Part shown: positions 16,809 to 25,174 of the stretch, in pieces
Layout: each line of letters starts with the position of its first letter
How positions within the stretch are numbered: position 1 is the first letter of the stretch
Source of the DNA: Desulforamulus reducens MI-1
GTDB taxonomy: Bacteria; Bacillota; Desulfotomaculia; Desulfotomaculales; Desulfotomaculaceae
NCBI RefSeq assembly: GCF_000016165.1
Contig: NC_009253.1
Coordinates: 3,483,484 to 3,547,483, forward strand
Length of the DNA stretch: 64,000 nt
Reading direction: 5' to 3'
Position numbers and translations under genes: made by a program
Notes under the pieces: generated by a model
Databases searched by the model: none
Told to the model about the DNA's origin: nothing
Seen by the model: the letters and a program-made list of their open reading frames with translations, nothing else

Positions 16809-18203
16809 ATGAAATTACCCGCTGCATTTTTAAGTAAAATGGAACAACTGGTGGGCGCTGATTACCCCCAATTTCTCAGGAGCTATGAAGGTTCTCGGCT
16901 AGCGGGGTTGCGGGCCAACGGTCTAAAAATATCTCCCTCTGATCTAAATGAACTGCTGTCCTTTTTAGAAGAACCGATTGCCTGGAGTAAGGATGGTTTC
17001 TATTATAATGAAGCAACAACCCGACCGGCCAAGCATCCCTATTATTATGCAGGTTTATATTATATCCAGGAACCCAGTGCTATGCTACCAGCGGAACTTC
17101 TCGGAGCGCAGCCGGGGGAAAGGGTACTGGATCTTTGTGCAGCCCCGGGGGGTAAGTCACTGCAGTTAGCTGCCCATCTAGGCAGAAAGGGCCTTCTGGT
17201 GACCAATGATTTACACCCCCAGCGAGCCAGGGTATTGTTAAAAAACATTGAGCGTTACGGGGTAGCCAATGCCATTGTCCTGAATGAAACTCCTTCACAC
17301 TTGGCTAAGGTATTTGCTGGCTTCTTTGATAGAATTTTGGTAGATGCCCCCTGCTCCGGTGAAGGTATGTTTCGCAAAGAACCGGATATGGCTAAGGAAT
17401 GGAGTCCTGAGGAAGTCAATAAATATGCCCGGTGGCAGCAAGAAATTTTGGAGGCCGTTCCTTCCTTATTAAGGCCCGGAGGAGAGGTTGTTTACTCCAC
17501 CTGCACCTTTTCCCCGGAAGAAAATGAACAGCAAATGCAGAGCTTTGTGGCCAAGTATCCCGATTTTGAATTAGTGGAACTGCGGCGATTGTGGCCGCAC
17601 CAAGTGAAGGGTGAAGGTCATTTTGTGGCCAAACTAAAGAATAAAACCCTTTTTGATCAACAGGAATACCCCATTCACAGAAAAAATAAAAAGGTTAAGA
17701 TAAAAAAGCAGTCCACTCCCTCTCTCAGTGAAAGTACAAAACAAGCCCTGGCGGATTTCTCAATGCAAGTTTGGCGAAATAAAAAGGGCTGGCAGGAATG
17801 GTTGCCCCTGGGTGGACAGGTAATCGAACGGGACGGTCATATCCTGTGGGAAAGTCTGGATTTGCCTGTATTACGCGGGTTAAAAGTTTTGCGTTCGGGT
17901 TGGCTTTTGGGAACCGTTGAAAGGGGGCGCTTTAGACCTAGCCCTGCCTTTGCCCTTGGACTACCAATGGGAGCAGTAAAATCAGCTGTTCAAAAATTGG
18001 TTTTATCGGCAAAAAGTCAAAGGGAGAATTCCCTGGTCCTTCGTTATTTACGGGGGGAGACCATTCAACAGGAGGGCAAAACCTGGGAGAAGGGCTGGCA
18101 CCTGGTGTGCCTGGATGAGTTTCCTTTGGGATGGGCCAAGGGAGATGGAAATTGGCTGAAAAATGGCTTTCCCCCTGGTTGGCGTTGGATTGACGGTGAA
18201 TAG
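16809..18203 (+). CDS. rRNA cytosine-C5 methyltransferase, RsmF/NOL1-NOP2-Sun family
   Basis: SAM-dependent RNA m5C methyltransferase of 464 aa. The SAM site is VLDLCAAPGGKSLQLA (near residue 110); the two functional cysteines lie in VDAPCSGEGMFRKEPDM and YSTCTFSPEENEQQ. The long C-terminal region (about residues 310-464) is the RsmF-type RNA-binding tail. ATG 16809 has TTGAGGAA directly upstream and matches the usual start MKLPAAFL; an in-frame ATG 22 codons earlier lacks a site. It ends 16 bases before the pseudouridine synthase start, so the two RNA modification genes form an operon. Confidence 0.9.
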   Translation: MKLPAAFLSKMEQLVGADYPQFLRSYEGSRLAGLRANGLKISPSDLNELLSFLEEPIAWSKDGFYYNEATTRPAKHPYYYAGLYYIQEPSAMLPAELLGAQPGERVLDLCAAPGGKSLQLAAHLGRKGLLVTNDLHPQRARVLLKNIERYGVANAIVLNETPSHLAKVFAGFFDRILVDAPCSGEGMFRKEPDMAKEWSPEEVNKYARWQQEILEAVPSLLRPGGEVVYSTCTFSPEENEQQMQSFVAKYPDFELVELRRLWPHQVKGEGHFVAKLKNKTLFDQQEYPIHRKNKKVKIKKQSTPSLSESTKQALADFSMQVWRNKKGWQEWLPLGGQVIERDGHILWESLDLPVLRGLKVLRSGWLLGTVERGRFRPSPAFALGLPMGAVKSAVQKLVLSAKSQRENSLVLRYLRGETIQQEGKTWEKGWHLVCLDEFPLGWAKGDGNWLKNGFPPGWRWIDGE

Positions 18204-18219
18204 AAAAGAGGTGATATGC

Positions 18220-18969
18220 TTGGCCGAAAATGAAAAATTACGGCTGGATCGGCTGTTAAACCATATGGGGTTAGGTACTCGAAAAGAGATTAAAAAATTG
18301 ATTAAAGCAAAACAAGTAATGGTTAACGGGGAATTGGCAATGGACCCTGGCTTACACATTTTTCCCCAGCGTGACCACATTGAGGTACAGGGTGAGGTTA
18401 TAGAGTATAGGGAATATATCTATCTCATGTTAAATAAACCCCAGGATGTTTTGTCCGCCACAGAGGATGCTTCAGACAAAGTGGTCATCGACCTGCTTGA
18501 CCCCACATATCATTCCTTTAACCCCTTTCCGGTGGGGCGGTTGGATAAGGATACCGAGGGGTTGCTGCTACTTACAAACAACGGTAAGCTGGCTCACCAA
18601 CTCCTCTCTCCGAAAAAACATGTGCCCAAAACCTATTATGCTCTGGTACAGGGCCTTGTTACAGAAGAAGACGTGGCCGCCTTTGCCCGGGGAGTGGAAC
18701 TGGATGACGGTTATCGCACCCTGCCAGGGCAGTTAAAAATTATCCGCTCGGCCCCTCAATCAGAAATTGAACTCACCATCTATGAGGGCAAGTATCACCA
18801 GGTTAAACGTATGTTTGAAGCCGTTGGCAAAAGGGTTATTTATCTTAAAAGGCTTAGCATGGGTCCCTTGGTGCTGGATAATAATCTGAAGCCCGGCGAA
18901 TATCGGGAACTAACGGATGAGGAAATTGCACTGTTACAGGAAGCAAAAACGAGGCACTCCGTCCAGTAG
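18220..18969 (+). CDS. 16S rRNA pseudouridine synthase, RsuA family
   Basis: Pseudouridine synthase of 249 aa. An S4 RNA-binding domain covers about residues 6-55 (LDRLLNHMGLGTRKEIKKL), followed by the RsuA/RluB catalytic domain with the active-site Asp in PVGRLDKDTEGLLLLTNN. The start is TTG at 18220, with AGAGGTG seven bases upstream; an out-of-frame ATG lies between. It is downstream of the RNA methyltransferase gene. Position specificity (16S U516 versus 23S) cannot be settled by eye. Confidence 0.9.
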   Translation: MAENEKLRLDRLLNHMGLGTRKEIKKLIKAKQVMVNGELAMDPGLHIFPQRDHIEVQGEVIEYREYIYLMLNKPQDVLSATEDASDKVVIDLLDPTYHSFNPFPVGRLDKDTEGLLLLTNNGKLAHQLLSPKKHVPKTYYALVQGLVTEEDVAAFARGVELDDGYRTLPGQLKIIRSAPQSEIELTIYEGKYHQVKRMFEAVGKRVIYLKRLSMGPLVLDNNLKPGEYRELTDEEIALLQEAKTRHSVQ

Positions 18970-18986
18970 ACGGCTGCCTCGTTTTT
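18946..18986 (+). terminator. Intrinsic terminator of RNA modification operon
   Basis: Stem AAAACGAGGCA / TGCCTCGTTTTT with an inner GTC/GAC pair; the stop codon at 18967 is inside the loop region. Confidence 0.85.
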
Positions 18987-19007
18987 CTAATAGGAAATTA
19001 AAAACCT

Positions 19008-19334
19008 CTATGACTGCCTGTTGACGAATCGTTTATAGCCGAACCCTACCATTAATAGTAAGAAAATATGCGGTAAGCCTGTTAAAAGCCAAACAATATT
19101 TTCATTCAAATGACTTAGAAGCAGTCTTTCCCCACAAATTGTTGCCGGGGTTTCTAAAATTACTACCAGCATAATCATTGCAAAGGCTGCCATAATAATT
19201 CTCATATTAAACACACCACGAAAAATATAAATCAGGCCAATACAGCTAATTGTTGAGAAGGAGATCATAAAAAATATAGAAACAAAGGGCAACAGTCTAA
19301 CTGCCCTGGTAATTAATAGTTTTATAAGTGCCAT
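19008..19334 (-). CDS. Small membrane protein, unknown
   Basis: A 108-aa frame with three hydrophobic segments (about residues 14-38, 44-68 and 80-100) and short charged loops. I do not recognise a family. The ribosome site is weak (AGAAG), so the start is uncertain. Single gene on the minus strand, ending 40 bases after the convergent RNA-modification operon. It could be a minor membrane protein or, less likely, a spurious frame. Confidence 0.45.
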   Translation of the reverse strand: MALIKLLITRAVRLLPFVSIFFMISFSTISCIGLIYIFRGVFNMRIIMAAFAMIMLVVILETPATICGERLLLSHLNENIVWLLTGLPHIFLLLMVGFGYKRFVNRQS

Positions 19335-19390
19335 TGCCAGTAGCTTCTTTGTATTTATGGGAATATTGGCTAGCTGAGCATACTTTATTA

Positions 19391-19440
19391 AAAAAAACAG
19401 AACCCCCTGTACTCACCCTAAAGGTAAGAAACAGGAGGTT
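19391..19440 (-). terminator. Intrinsic terminator after zinc-ribbon gene
   Basis: Stem AACCTCCTGT / ACAGGGGGTT on the minus strand with inner pairs, followed by CTGTTTTTTTT. Confidence 0.85.
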
Positions 19441-19456
19441 AAAAGTCTTCTTTCCA

Positions 19457-19702
19457 TTATAGAACTTTTTTTAATTTCTCCGCTTCAAAGGGTTTAACAT
19501 AGGTATTTTTATTTTCATCAATATATAAAACCTCTACCATTTGATCCTTTACCTTAAGAACCCTACCCTTGATTTTGGTGCCGATCACATTTACGGGTGC
19601 TTTTCTGGTAAGGTCCTTAATGTTTTGTGATTGGCAATAGCTACATTCCTCACTAAAATTGGCAATCCTTTTACAATCAACACAATAGCTTAAATTTTTC
19701 AT
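19457..19702 (-). CDS. Small zinc-ribbon protein, unknown function
   Basis: Protein of 81 aa from ATG 19702 (GGAGGGTG upstream). It starts with a short zinc-ribbon pattern, CVDCKRIANF then CSYCQSQN, at about residues 7-28. The rest is a small beta-rich segment (VIGTKIKGRVLKVKDQMVEV) that resembles an OB- or SH3-like strand set. No family name is recognised. It is monocistronic with its own terminator. Nucleic acid binding is plausible but only inferred. Confidence 0.65.
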   Translation of the reverse strand: MKNLSYCVDCKRIANFSEECSYCQSQNIKDLTRKAPVNVIGTKIKGRVLKVKDQMVEVLYIDENKNTYVKPFEAEKLKKVL

Positions 19703-19865
19703 TGACACACCCTCCATCTACGTTATATTAGACCTGGCAGGTATTAAATTTAACATAAATAATTATAGAAAATTGACAAAATTCCTTTAATTTTGTAAAG
19801 TTTTTAGGTTCTTTTTTAATTATTTTATTGCAAAAACAAAGCCAATACATTTTTGTACTGGCCGG

Positions 19866-19909
19866 TTGTTGGAACCTTTATATTTGTGATTTCCTTATTT
19901 CCGTTCACC
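19866..19909. repeat. Short dispersed repeat, copy 3
   Basis: TATATTTGTGATTTCC followed by TTATTTCCGTTCACC, preceded by GTTGGAACCTT; related to 3737-3776 and 7601-7644. It lies downstream of the ybaK gene. Confidence 0.4.
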
Positions 19910-19993
19910 CAAAATCTCCGCAACGGATAGTGTTAGAACTCCTTTCGGGTAAAATAGGCCGCTATATTCAGCGTCATTAGCACTATTATTTCA

Positions 19994-20479
19994 TTATTTG
20001 GTGATATCAATTATTTCTGCTTCGGTCACCGAGGCTAACTCTGCAACAGCCAGCTCAATCTGCAGGCCAATTTTCCCCCCGCTGACAATAATTTTTTCTA
20101 AGCCCTTTGCACTATCATCAATAAGGGTTTTATAGTGCTTTTTCATCCCCAGGGGTGAGCAACCACCCCTGATATACCCGGTGTGCTTTTGAATATCCTT
20201 GACTGGAATCATATCTACTTTTTTCTCACCAGTGGCCTTGGCTGCCTTTTTTAAATCCAGTTCCTCTTCCACTGGTACGATAAAAACATAGAGGGTCTTA
20301 CTATTCCCCTGGGCAACCAGTGTCTTATAAACAGACTGAGGATCCTTGCCAACTTTCTCAGCCACAGAAACCCCGTCAATTTTACCATCGTTACTGTCAT
20401 AGGTATAAACATCATAATCTATTTTTTTGCCATCTAGAATACGCATGGCATTTGTCTTTACCTGTGCTATTTTTCTCAT
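19994..20479 (-). CDS. ybaK: Cys-tRNA(Pro) deacylase, YbaK/EbsC family
   Basis: Editing enzyme of about 161 aa that hydrolyses Cys mischarged on tRNA-Pro. Family signatures are TNAMRILDGKKIDYD at the start, SVYKTLVAQGN with the conserved lysine region, and HTGYIRGGCSPLGMKK in the C-terminal half. ATG 20479 gives the usual N-terminus; GAAGGGG is very close to it. A longer frame would overlap topB and is not needed. It follows topB by 37 bases on the same strand. Confidence 0.88.
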   Translation of the reverse strand: MRKIAQVKTNAMRILDGKKIDYDVYTYDSNDGKIDGVSVAEKVGKDPQSVYKTLVAQGNSKTLYVFIVPVEEELDLKKAAKATGEKKVDMIPVKDIQKHTGYIRGGCSPLGMKKHYKTLIDDSAKGLEKIIVSGGKIGLQIELAVAELASVTEAEIIDITK

Positions 20480-20516
20480 CCCCTTCTCTATTCTGAAAAA
20501 ACTTTGTACCCACGAG

Positions 20517-22709
20517 CTATGATTTAAGCTTAAGTTTAGCCAGTGCTTCGGCAAGGGGATTGTTTAAAAAATCATCCTTTGTCTCTTGATTTCTCAGATA
20601 CTTGTTTACATCCTTTTTAGAAATGTTACTGCCCTTTTCATTTTTTCTTCTTTCATGAAAGGTCGTGAGTTTCTCTCGATAGCCACACTTACAGACAAAG
20701 ATTTGTCCTTCTCCTTCACCATGCAATTCCAGTCGTTTGTGACATTCGGGGCACCGGGCATTGGTTACTTTGCTAAGGCCTTTGCGATAGCCACATTCCC
20801 GATCCTGACAAACCAGCATCTTGCCTTTTTTTCCGTTCACTTCCAACATCCGTTTGCCACATTCCGGACATTTGGTTCCGGTTAAGTTATCGTGCCGGAA
20901 TCTATTTTCACTCTCTTTAATCTCGTGAACCACTGTTGTGGCATATTTTTTTATCTCATTGATAAACTGGCTTTTATTTAGTATACCCTTTGCAATGAAC
21001 TCCAGCTCTTTTTCCCAGCGAGCAGTTAAAGCCGGGGACCTTAACCCCTCTGGGACCAGTTCCAACAGTTGCTTTCCTTTGGAGGTTATGGCAATATGCT
21101 TTCCCTTCTTCTCGATCAGGAAGCTATTAAACAACTTTTCAATAATATCCGCCCTTGTGGCCACTGTGCCCAGGCCTCCGGTTTTGTCTAGAGTCTTGAT
21201 TAACTCTTTATTATCCTGGGACATATATTTTGCGGGGTTTTCCATGGCTGATAACAATGTGCCCTCGGTAAAGGGTTCCGGTGGTTTGGTCTCCCCCTTG
21301 GTTTGGGTTAGGGAGCGTACTTTTAAACAATCACCTCGTTTGATAACGGGTAAAGTTTGTTCGCTAAGACTATCCTTGGGCTCCTCTTCCTCTAAATCAT
21401 GCTGATAAACTTCTTTCCAGCCCTGGGCAATTACCACTTTACCCCTGGCAATAAAAAGCTCTTCCCCCATTTTTGCTTTGATGGTGGTTTGCTCATAGGC
21501 AAAGGGCGGATACAAAACAGCTAAAAAACGTCTTACAACTAAATCATAGATTTTTCTTTCCTTATCACTGAAGGTGCTGACCGTCACAGGCTGTTCTGTG
21601 GGAATAATAGCATGATGATCAGACACTTTGTTATCATCCACAAAGGACTTGCTGGGTTTTATGGGGTTTTTTAGAATCTTATAAGCCAATTTGGTATAGG
21701 GCTGATCACTGCAGGCCTTGAGTCTTTCTGCCAGCGTATCCACCATATCCGAGGAAAGATAGCGGGAATCTGTCCGCGGATAGGTCAGCACCTTATAATG
21801 CTCGTAAAGGCGCTGCATAATGGATAGGGTTTCCCGGGCCGAATAGCCAAAGAATTTATTGGCGTCCCGCTGCAATTCAGTTAGATCGTATAGTTGAGGC
21901 GAATAACTCTTTTTGGCCGTCTTCTCTACCTCAATGACCTCTGCGGTTTTCTGATTTAACAAGGACAGCACCTGATCACAGTGCTCTTTATGAAAGGTCT
22001 TTATATCTTTACTCTGACGGTCCTGCCAGGTTAATTTTAGTTGGTCTGTTACGACAGTTATACCGTAAAAGGTTTTGGGTCTGAAGTTTCTTATTTCCTC
22101 TTCCCGCTTGGCAATGATGGCTAGGGTTGGGGTTTGGACCCTGCCGCAGGAAAGTTGTGCATTGAATTTACAAGTTAGGGCACGGCTGGCGTTAATGCCT
22201 ACAAACCAGTCTGCCTCTGCCCGGGCCACCGCCGCTGCATAAAGATTTTGATACTCTTTACCATCCCTTAGCTTTTTAAAGCCGTCTTGAATGGCCTTGT
22301 CTGTGACCGAGGAAATCCACAGGCGTTTCAGGGGTTTGACCACCCTAGCCTTTTCAATAATCCACCGGGCCACCAGTTCCCCTTCTCGCCCGGCATCCGT
22401 GGCAATAATGATCTCTCGCAGATCTTTCCTGTTCATTTGCTCCCGAACGATCTGAAACTGCTTGCTGCTTTGCCGGATAACCACCAGTTTCAAAGGGGAG
22501 GGCAGCATGGGTAAATCTTCTAATCGCCAGGACTTATATTTTTCATCATAGACCTCCGGGTCGGCCAAAGTAACCAGATGGCCCAACGCCCAGGTGACAA
22601 TATATTTGTCCCCTTCTAAATAACCATTTCCTTTTTTATAACAGTTTAAAACCCTGGCTATGTCCCTTGCCACAGAGGGCTTTTCTGCTAATACCAAACT
22701 TTTATGCAT
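20517..22709 (-). CDS. topB: DNA topoisomerase III
   Basis: Type IA topoisomerase of 730 aa. The Toprim domain is at the N-terminus (VLAEKPSVARDIARVL, then IIATDAGREGELVARWI near residue 105). The catalytic tyrosine is in LTYPRTDSRYLS near residue 313. Residues 600-680 hold two four-Cys zinc fingers (CPECGKRML...CQDRECGYR and CPECHKRLEL...CKCGYR). It resolves single-strand links during replication and recombination. It begins 13 bases after the stop of a HAAS-like membrane protein gene. Confidence 0.94.
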   Translation of the reverse strand: MHKSLVLAEKPSVARDIARVLNCYKKGNGYLEGDKYIVTWALGHLVTLADPEVYDEKYKSWRLEDLPMLPSPLKLVVIRQSSKQFQIVREQMNRKDLREIIIATDAGREGELVARWIIEKARVVKPLKRLWISSVTDKAIQDGFKKLRDGKEYQNLYAAAVARAEADWFVGINASRALTCKFNAQLSCGRVQTPTLAIIAKREEEIRNFRPKTFYGITVVTDQLKLTWQDRQSKDIKTFHKEHCDQVLSLLNQKTAEVIEVEKTAKKSYSPQLYDLTELQRDANKFFGYSARETLSIMQRLYEHYKVLTYPRTDSRYLSSDMVDTLAERLKACSDQPYTKLAYKILKNPIKPSKSFVDDNKVSDHHAIIPTEQPVTVSTFSDKERKIYDLVVRRFLAVLYPPFAYEQTTIKAKMGEELFIARGKVVIAQGWKEVYQHDLEEEEPKDSLSEQTLPVIKRGDCLKVRSLTQTKGETKPPEPFTEGTLLSAMENPAKYMSQDNKELIKTLDKTGGLGTVATRADIIEKLFNSFLIEKKGKHIAITSKGKQLLELVPEGLRSPALTARWEKELEFIAKGILNKSQFINEIKKYATTVVHEIKESENRFRHDNLTGTKCPECGKRMLEVNGKKGKMLVCQDRECGYRKGLSKVTNARCPECHKRLELHGEGEGQIFVCKCGYREKLTTFHERRKNEKGSNISKKDVNKYLRNQETKDDFLNNPLAEALAKLKLKS

Positions 22710-22722
22710 GTTATTAACCCTT

Positions 22723-23415
22723 TCAAGACCGAATATTGTTTATGGTTTGTATTCCTTTGATCATAATAATCATGGCTACAAAGCCCGCTGCTATCTGATA
22801 GAGCTTTGCCGAAAAGAGTACAAAGGAACCAAGTTCCTTTGATACAACAAACAGTAAAGCAAAAAGTGTCCCAACGGCAAAGCCGCTGATCATACCCACC
22901 CTTTTTCTTAGGCTTTTTTTAGCTGATAAGGAAAAGCTATGTTTGCCAATGTATTTAACCGTAAAAATAGCTGCTAAAACGATAAGCAAGGCACTTATTA
23001 AAAAGCCTGCATTGACCTCGTAATTAAGCAGCGGTTTTTTGTATTGTATCATCTTTGGCAGATGTTCAAACACCAAGTCAATAAGCCATAATATTATGAT
23101 GGTGTTTATCCACATTTCCAAGTTGGCTAATGTTCTATGCCACTTATTCCTCCGGGGCTGAACAGAGGCCGCTGCAATTAGTGAATCACAAAAGGACCTA
23201 TAATCCGTGCCAATGGCTTGTTCAATCCTTTCTCCCCTGGACTGGGTACTGAGGAAAATCTCCAGTATTTCCTGAATGAGTTCTTCCACTTCTAATTCAT
23301 TCAGGGAACTGGTACGTAAGTAACATACGATATCCGTATAGATTACCTCGTTTCTAGGCGTTAATTGCTTGCTAAGTTCATAATTTTTCCGAATCATTCC
23401 TTCGATATCCTTCAT
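22723..23415 (-). CDS. HAAS/DUF1048-like membrane protein
   Basis: Protein of about 230 aa. The N-terminal 95 residues form a helical region ending in EEVIQ-like and IGTDYRSFCDSLIAA motifs, similar to HAAS or DUF1048/DUF1129 domains that accompany PadR or other regulators. Four hydrophobic segments follow (about residues 105-230). ATG 23415 has GAGGG upstream and is preferred over the GTG four codons earlier. The adjoining topB gene suggests co-transcription. The family call is tentative; no partner regulator is present. Confidence 0.6.
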   Translation of the reverse strand: MKDIEGMIRKNYELSKQLTPRNEVIYTDIVCYLRTSSLNELEVEELIQEILEIFLSTQSRGERIEQAIGTDYRSFCDSLIAAASVQPRRNKWHRTLANLEMWINTIIILWLIDLVFEHLPKMIQYKKPLLNYEVNAGFLISALLIVLAAIFTVKYIGKHSFSLSAKKSLRKRVGMISGFAVGTLFALLFVVSKELGSFVLFSAKLYQIAAGFVAMIIMIKGIQTINNIRS

Positions 23416-23583
23416 GGTAACCCTCACTTCTTAGGCGACACCGGGTATAGTTCTCCGCTGTGGCAAAAATATATGTCTGTAAATTTTACCCACATATTAT
23501 CATAAACCATAAAATGCTACAAGGCAAAACCTTCTCCCAAACAACAAAGCTGCTTCGACTGAATCTTTCATAAACAAAAATAT

Positions 23584-23612
23584 ACCCCCTAGGAACATTA
23601 ATCCTACGGGGT
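23584..23612 (-). terminator. Intrinsic terminator after amino acid permease gene
   Basis: Stem ACCCCGTAGGA / TCCTAGGGGGT followed on the minus strand by ATATTTTTG; 16 bases after the stop. Confidence 0.8.
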
Positions 23613-23627
23613 TTCGGCAAACACACT

Positions 23628-25031
23628 TTATGAGTTGCCCTGGGTAGATTCGCCTATAACAGGTATACATTTTTTATTTATACGCCGAAGCTTGTACCCA
23701 GCGTAAAGTACCGCAAACCAGACTGGTGCTACATATAGGGCTATACGGGTTTCTTCCATAAAGGCCATCAACAAACAAACCATTGCCATAAAGCCCAGGG
23801 TGAAATAGATGGAGTAGGGCCAAAAAGGCAACTTGAACTTTAGTTTATCTACCTCTGCTTGGGTTTTTGACCGCCGGAATTTATACTGAGCAACCAAGAT
23901 AATGGTCCAGATGGTAATCATGCCAACGGTGGCGATGGAGGAGATATACATAAATACCTTTTCCGGCATAAAGTAATTTAAAACCACTGCAATTAACAGG
24001 AAAAAGGCAGAAAACAATATTCCTATACTGGGAGTACTGGACTTACTTAATCGGCCAAAGATTTTTGGTGCATGGTTTTGACTGGCTAAGTTATATAACA
24101 TTCTGCCCGTACTGAACAAGCAACTATTAAATGCCGAAAGGGCTGCAGTTAACACAACGAAGTTAATAATTCCAGCAGCAGCCGGTATCCCCATTTTATC
24201 AAAAACAATAACAAAGGGACTGCCCTGAGTACCGATTTCATTCCAGGGACAAAGCAGCAACATGATGGCTATGGCCAGTACATAAAAAATTAATATTCTC
24301 CAAATAACATTATTAATGGCTTTGGGAATGGTTTTATCAGGATTGTCTGCTTCACCGGCAGTGACACCTATTAATTCCACCCCACCCAAAGAAAACATAA
24401 CCAACACCAATGCCATCAGTAAGCCCTGGATACCATTGGGCATAAATCCACCATTTACAATAAAATTATCAAAGCCCAAGGGTTGCCCGACACCTAGGCC
24501 AAAGATGATCATAAAAACACCAATGACGATCATGCCAACAACTGTAACAACCTTAATTAGGGAGAACCAAAATTCAAATTCGCCGTAGGATTTCACAGTG
24601 GTCAGATTAACACCGGTGATCAGCGCTAACACACCGAGGGCGGAAAGCCATTGTGGAATATCCGGGAACCAGAAATTCACATAAACACCAACCACCGTGA
24701 TTTCCACCATACCAATCACAATCCACAAAAACCAATAGGTCCAGCCAGTTAAATAACCAGCAAAGGAGCTAATGTATTTGTTGGCATAGTAACTAAAGGA
24801 ACCAGAAACCGGCTCCTCCACCGCCAATTCCCCCAAGGCCCGTACAATGGCAAAGGCGATTAACCCCCCTAGGAGGTAGCCCAGTGTTAAGGCCGGCCCG
24901 GCTAACTTTATGGCAGGTGCAGAACCATAAAACAAACCAGAACCAATGCCACCTCCAAGGGCAATCATTTGAATATGCCGATTTTTCAAACCCCTTTGCA
25001 AGGGTTTATTTTCATTGCTATGGTTATCCAT
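23628..25031 (-). CDS. Amino acid permease, APC superfamily (AAT type)
   Basis: Transporter of 467 aa with about twelve hydrophobic segments. The hallmark RHIQMIALGGGIGSGLFYGS is near residue 20 and GGVELIGVTAGEADNPDKTI near 220. ATG 25031 with AAGGGAGG upstream is the start; the upstream in-frame extension is leader. It lies downstream of the NhaC gene, separated by an inverted repeat. Substrate amino acid is unknown; AAT-type members carry proline, GABA, lysine or aromatic residues. Confidence 0.9.
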   Translation of the reverse strand: MDNHSNENKPLQRGLKNRHIQMIALGGGIGSGLFYGSAPAIKLAGPALTLGYLLGGLIAFAIVRALGELAVEEPVSGSFSYYANKYISSFAGYLTGWTYWFLWIVIGMVEITVVGVYVNFWFPDIPQWLSALGVLALITGVNLTTVKSYGEFEFWFSLIKVVTVVGMIVIGVFMIIFGLGVGQPLGFDNFIVNGGFMPNGIQGLLMALVLVMFSLGGVELIGVTAGEADNPDKTIPKAINNVIWRILIFYVLAIAIMLLLCPWNEIGTQGSPFVIVFDKMGIPAAAGIINFVVLTAALSAFNSCLFSTGRMLYNLASQNHAPKIFGRLSKSSTPSIGILFSAFFLLIAVVLNYFMPEKVFMYISSIATVGMITIWTIILVAQYKFRRSKTQAEVDKLKFKLPFWPYSIYFTLGFMAMVCLLMAFMEETRIALYVAPVWFAVLYAGYKLRRINKKCIPVIGESTQGNS

Positions 25032-25063
25032 TGTTACCTCCCTTAACAACTTTAAAAAAAGAT

Positions 25064-25105
25064 AAATGACAATATTTCTCATATTTGCGATAAATACTGT
25101 CATTT
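25064..25105 (-). terminator. Inverted repeat between nhaC-like and permease genes
   Basis: AAATGACAATATTT and AAATACTGTCATTT pair with one mismatch over 14 bp. On the minus strand the stem is followed by ATCTTTTTTTAAAG. It lies only 33 bases before the permease start, so it may be an attenuator or a partial terminator. Confidence 0.5.
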
Positions 25106-25174
25106 AATATCAATCTTTTTAAATATCATTCTGTCATTCTACATCTATTACTCTTGCTAGAAACGTGGCTTCTC

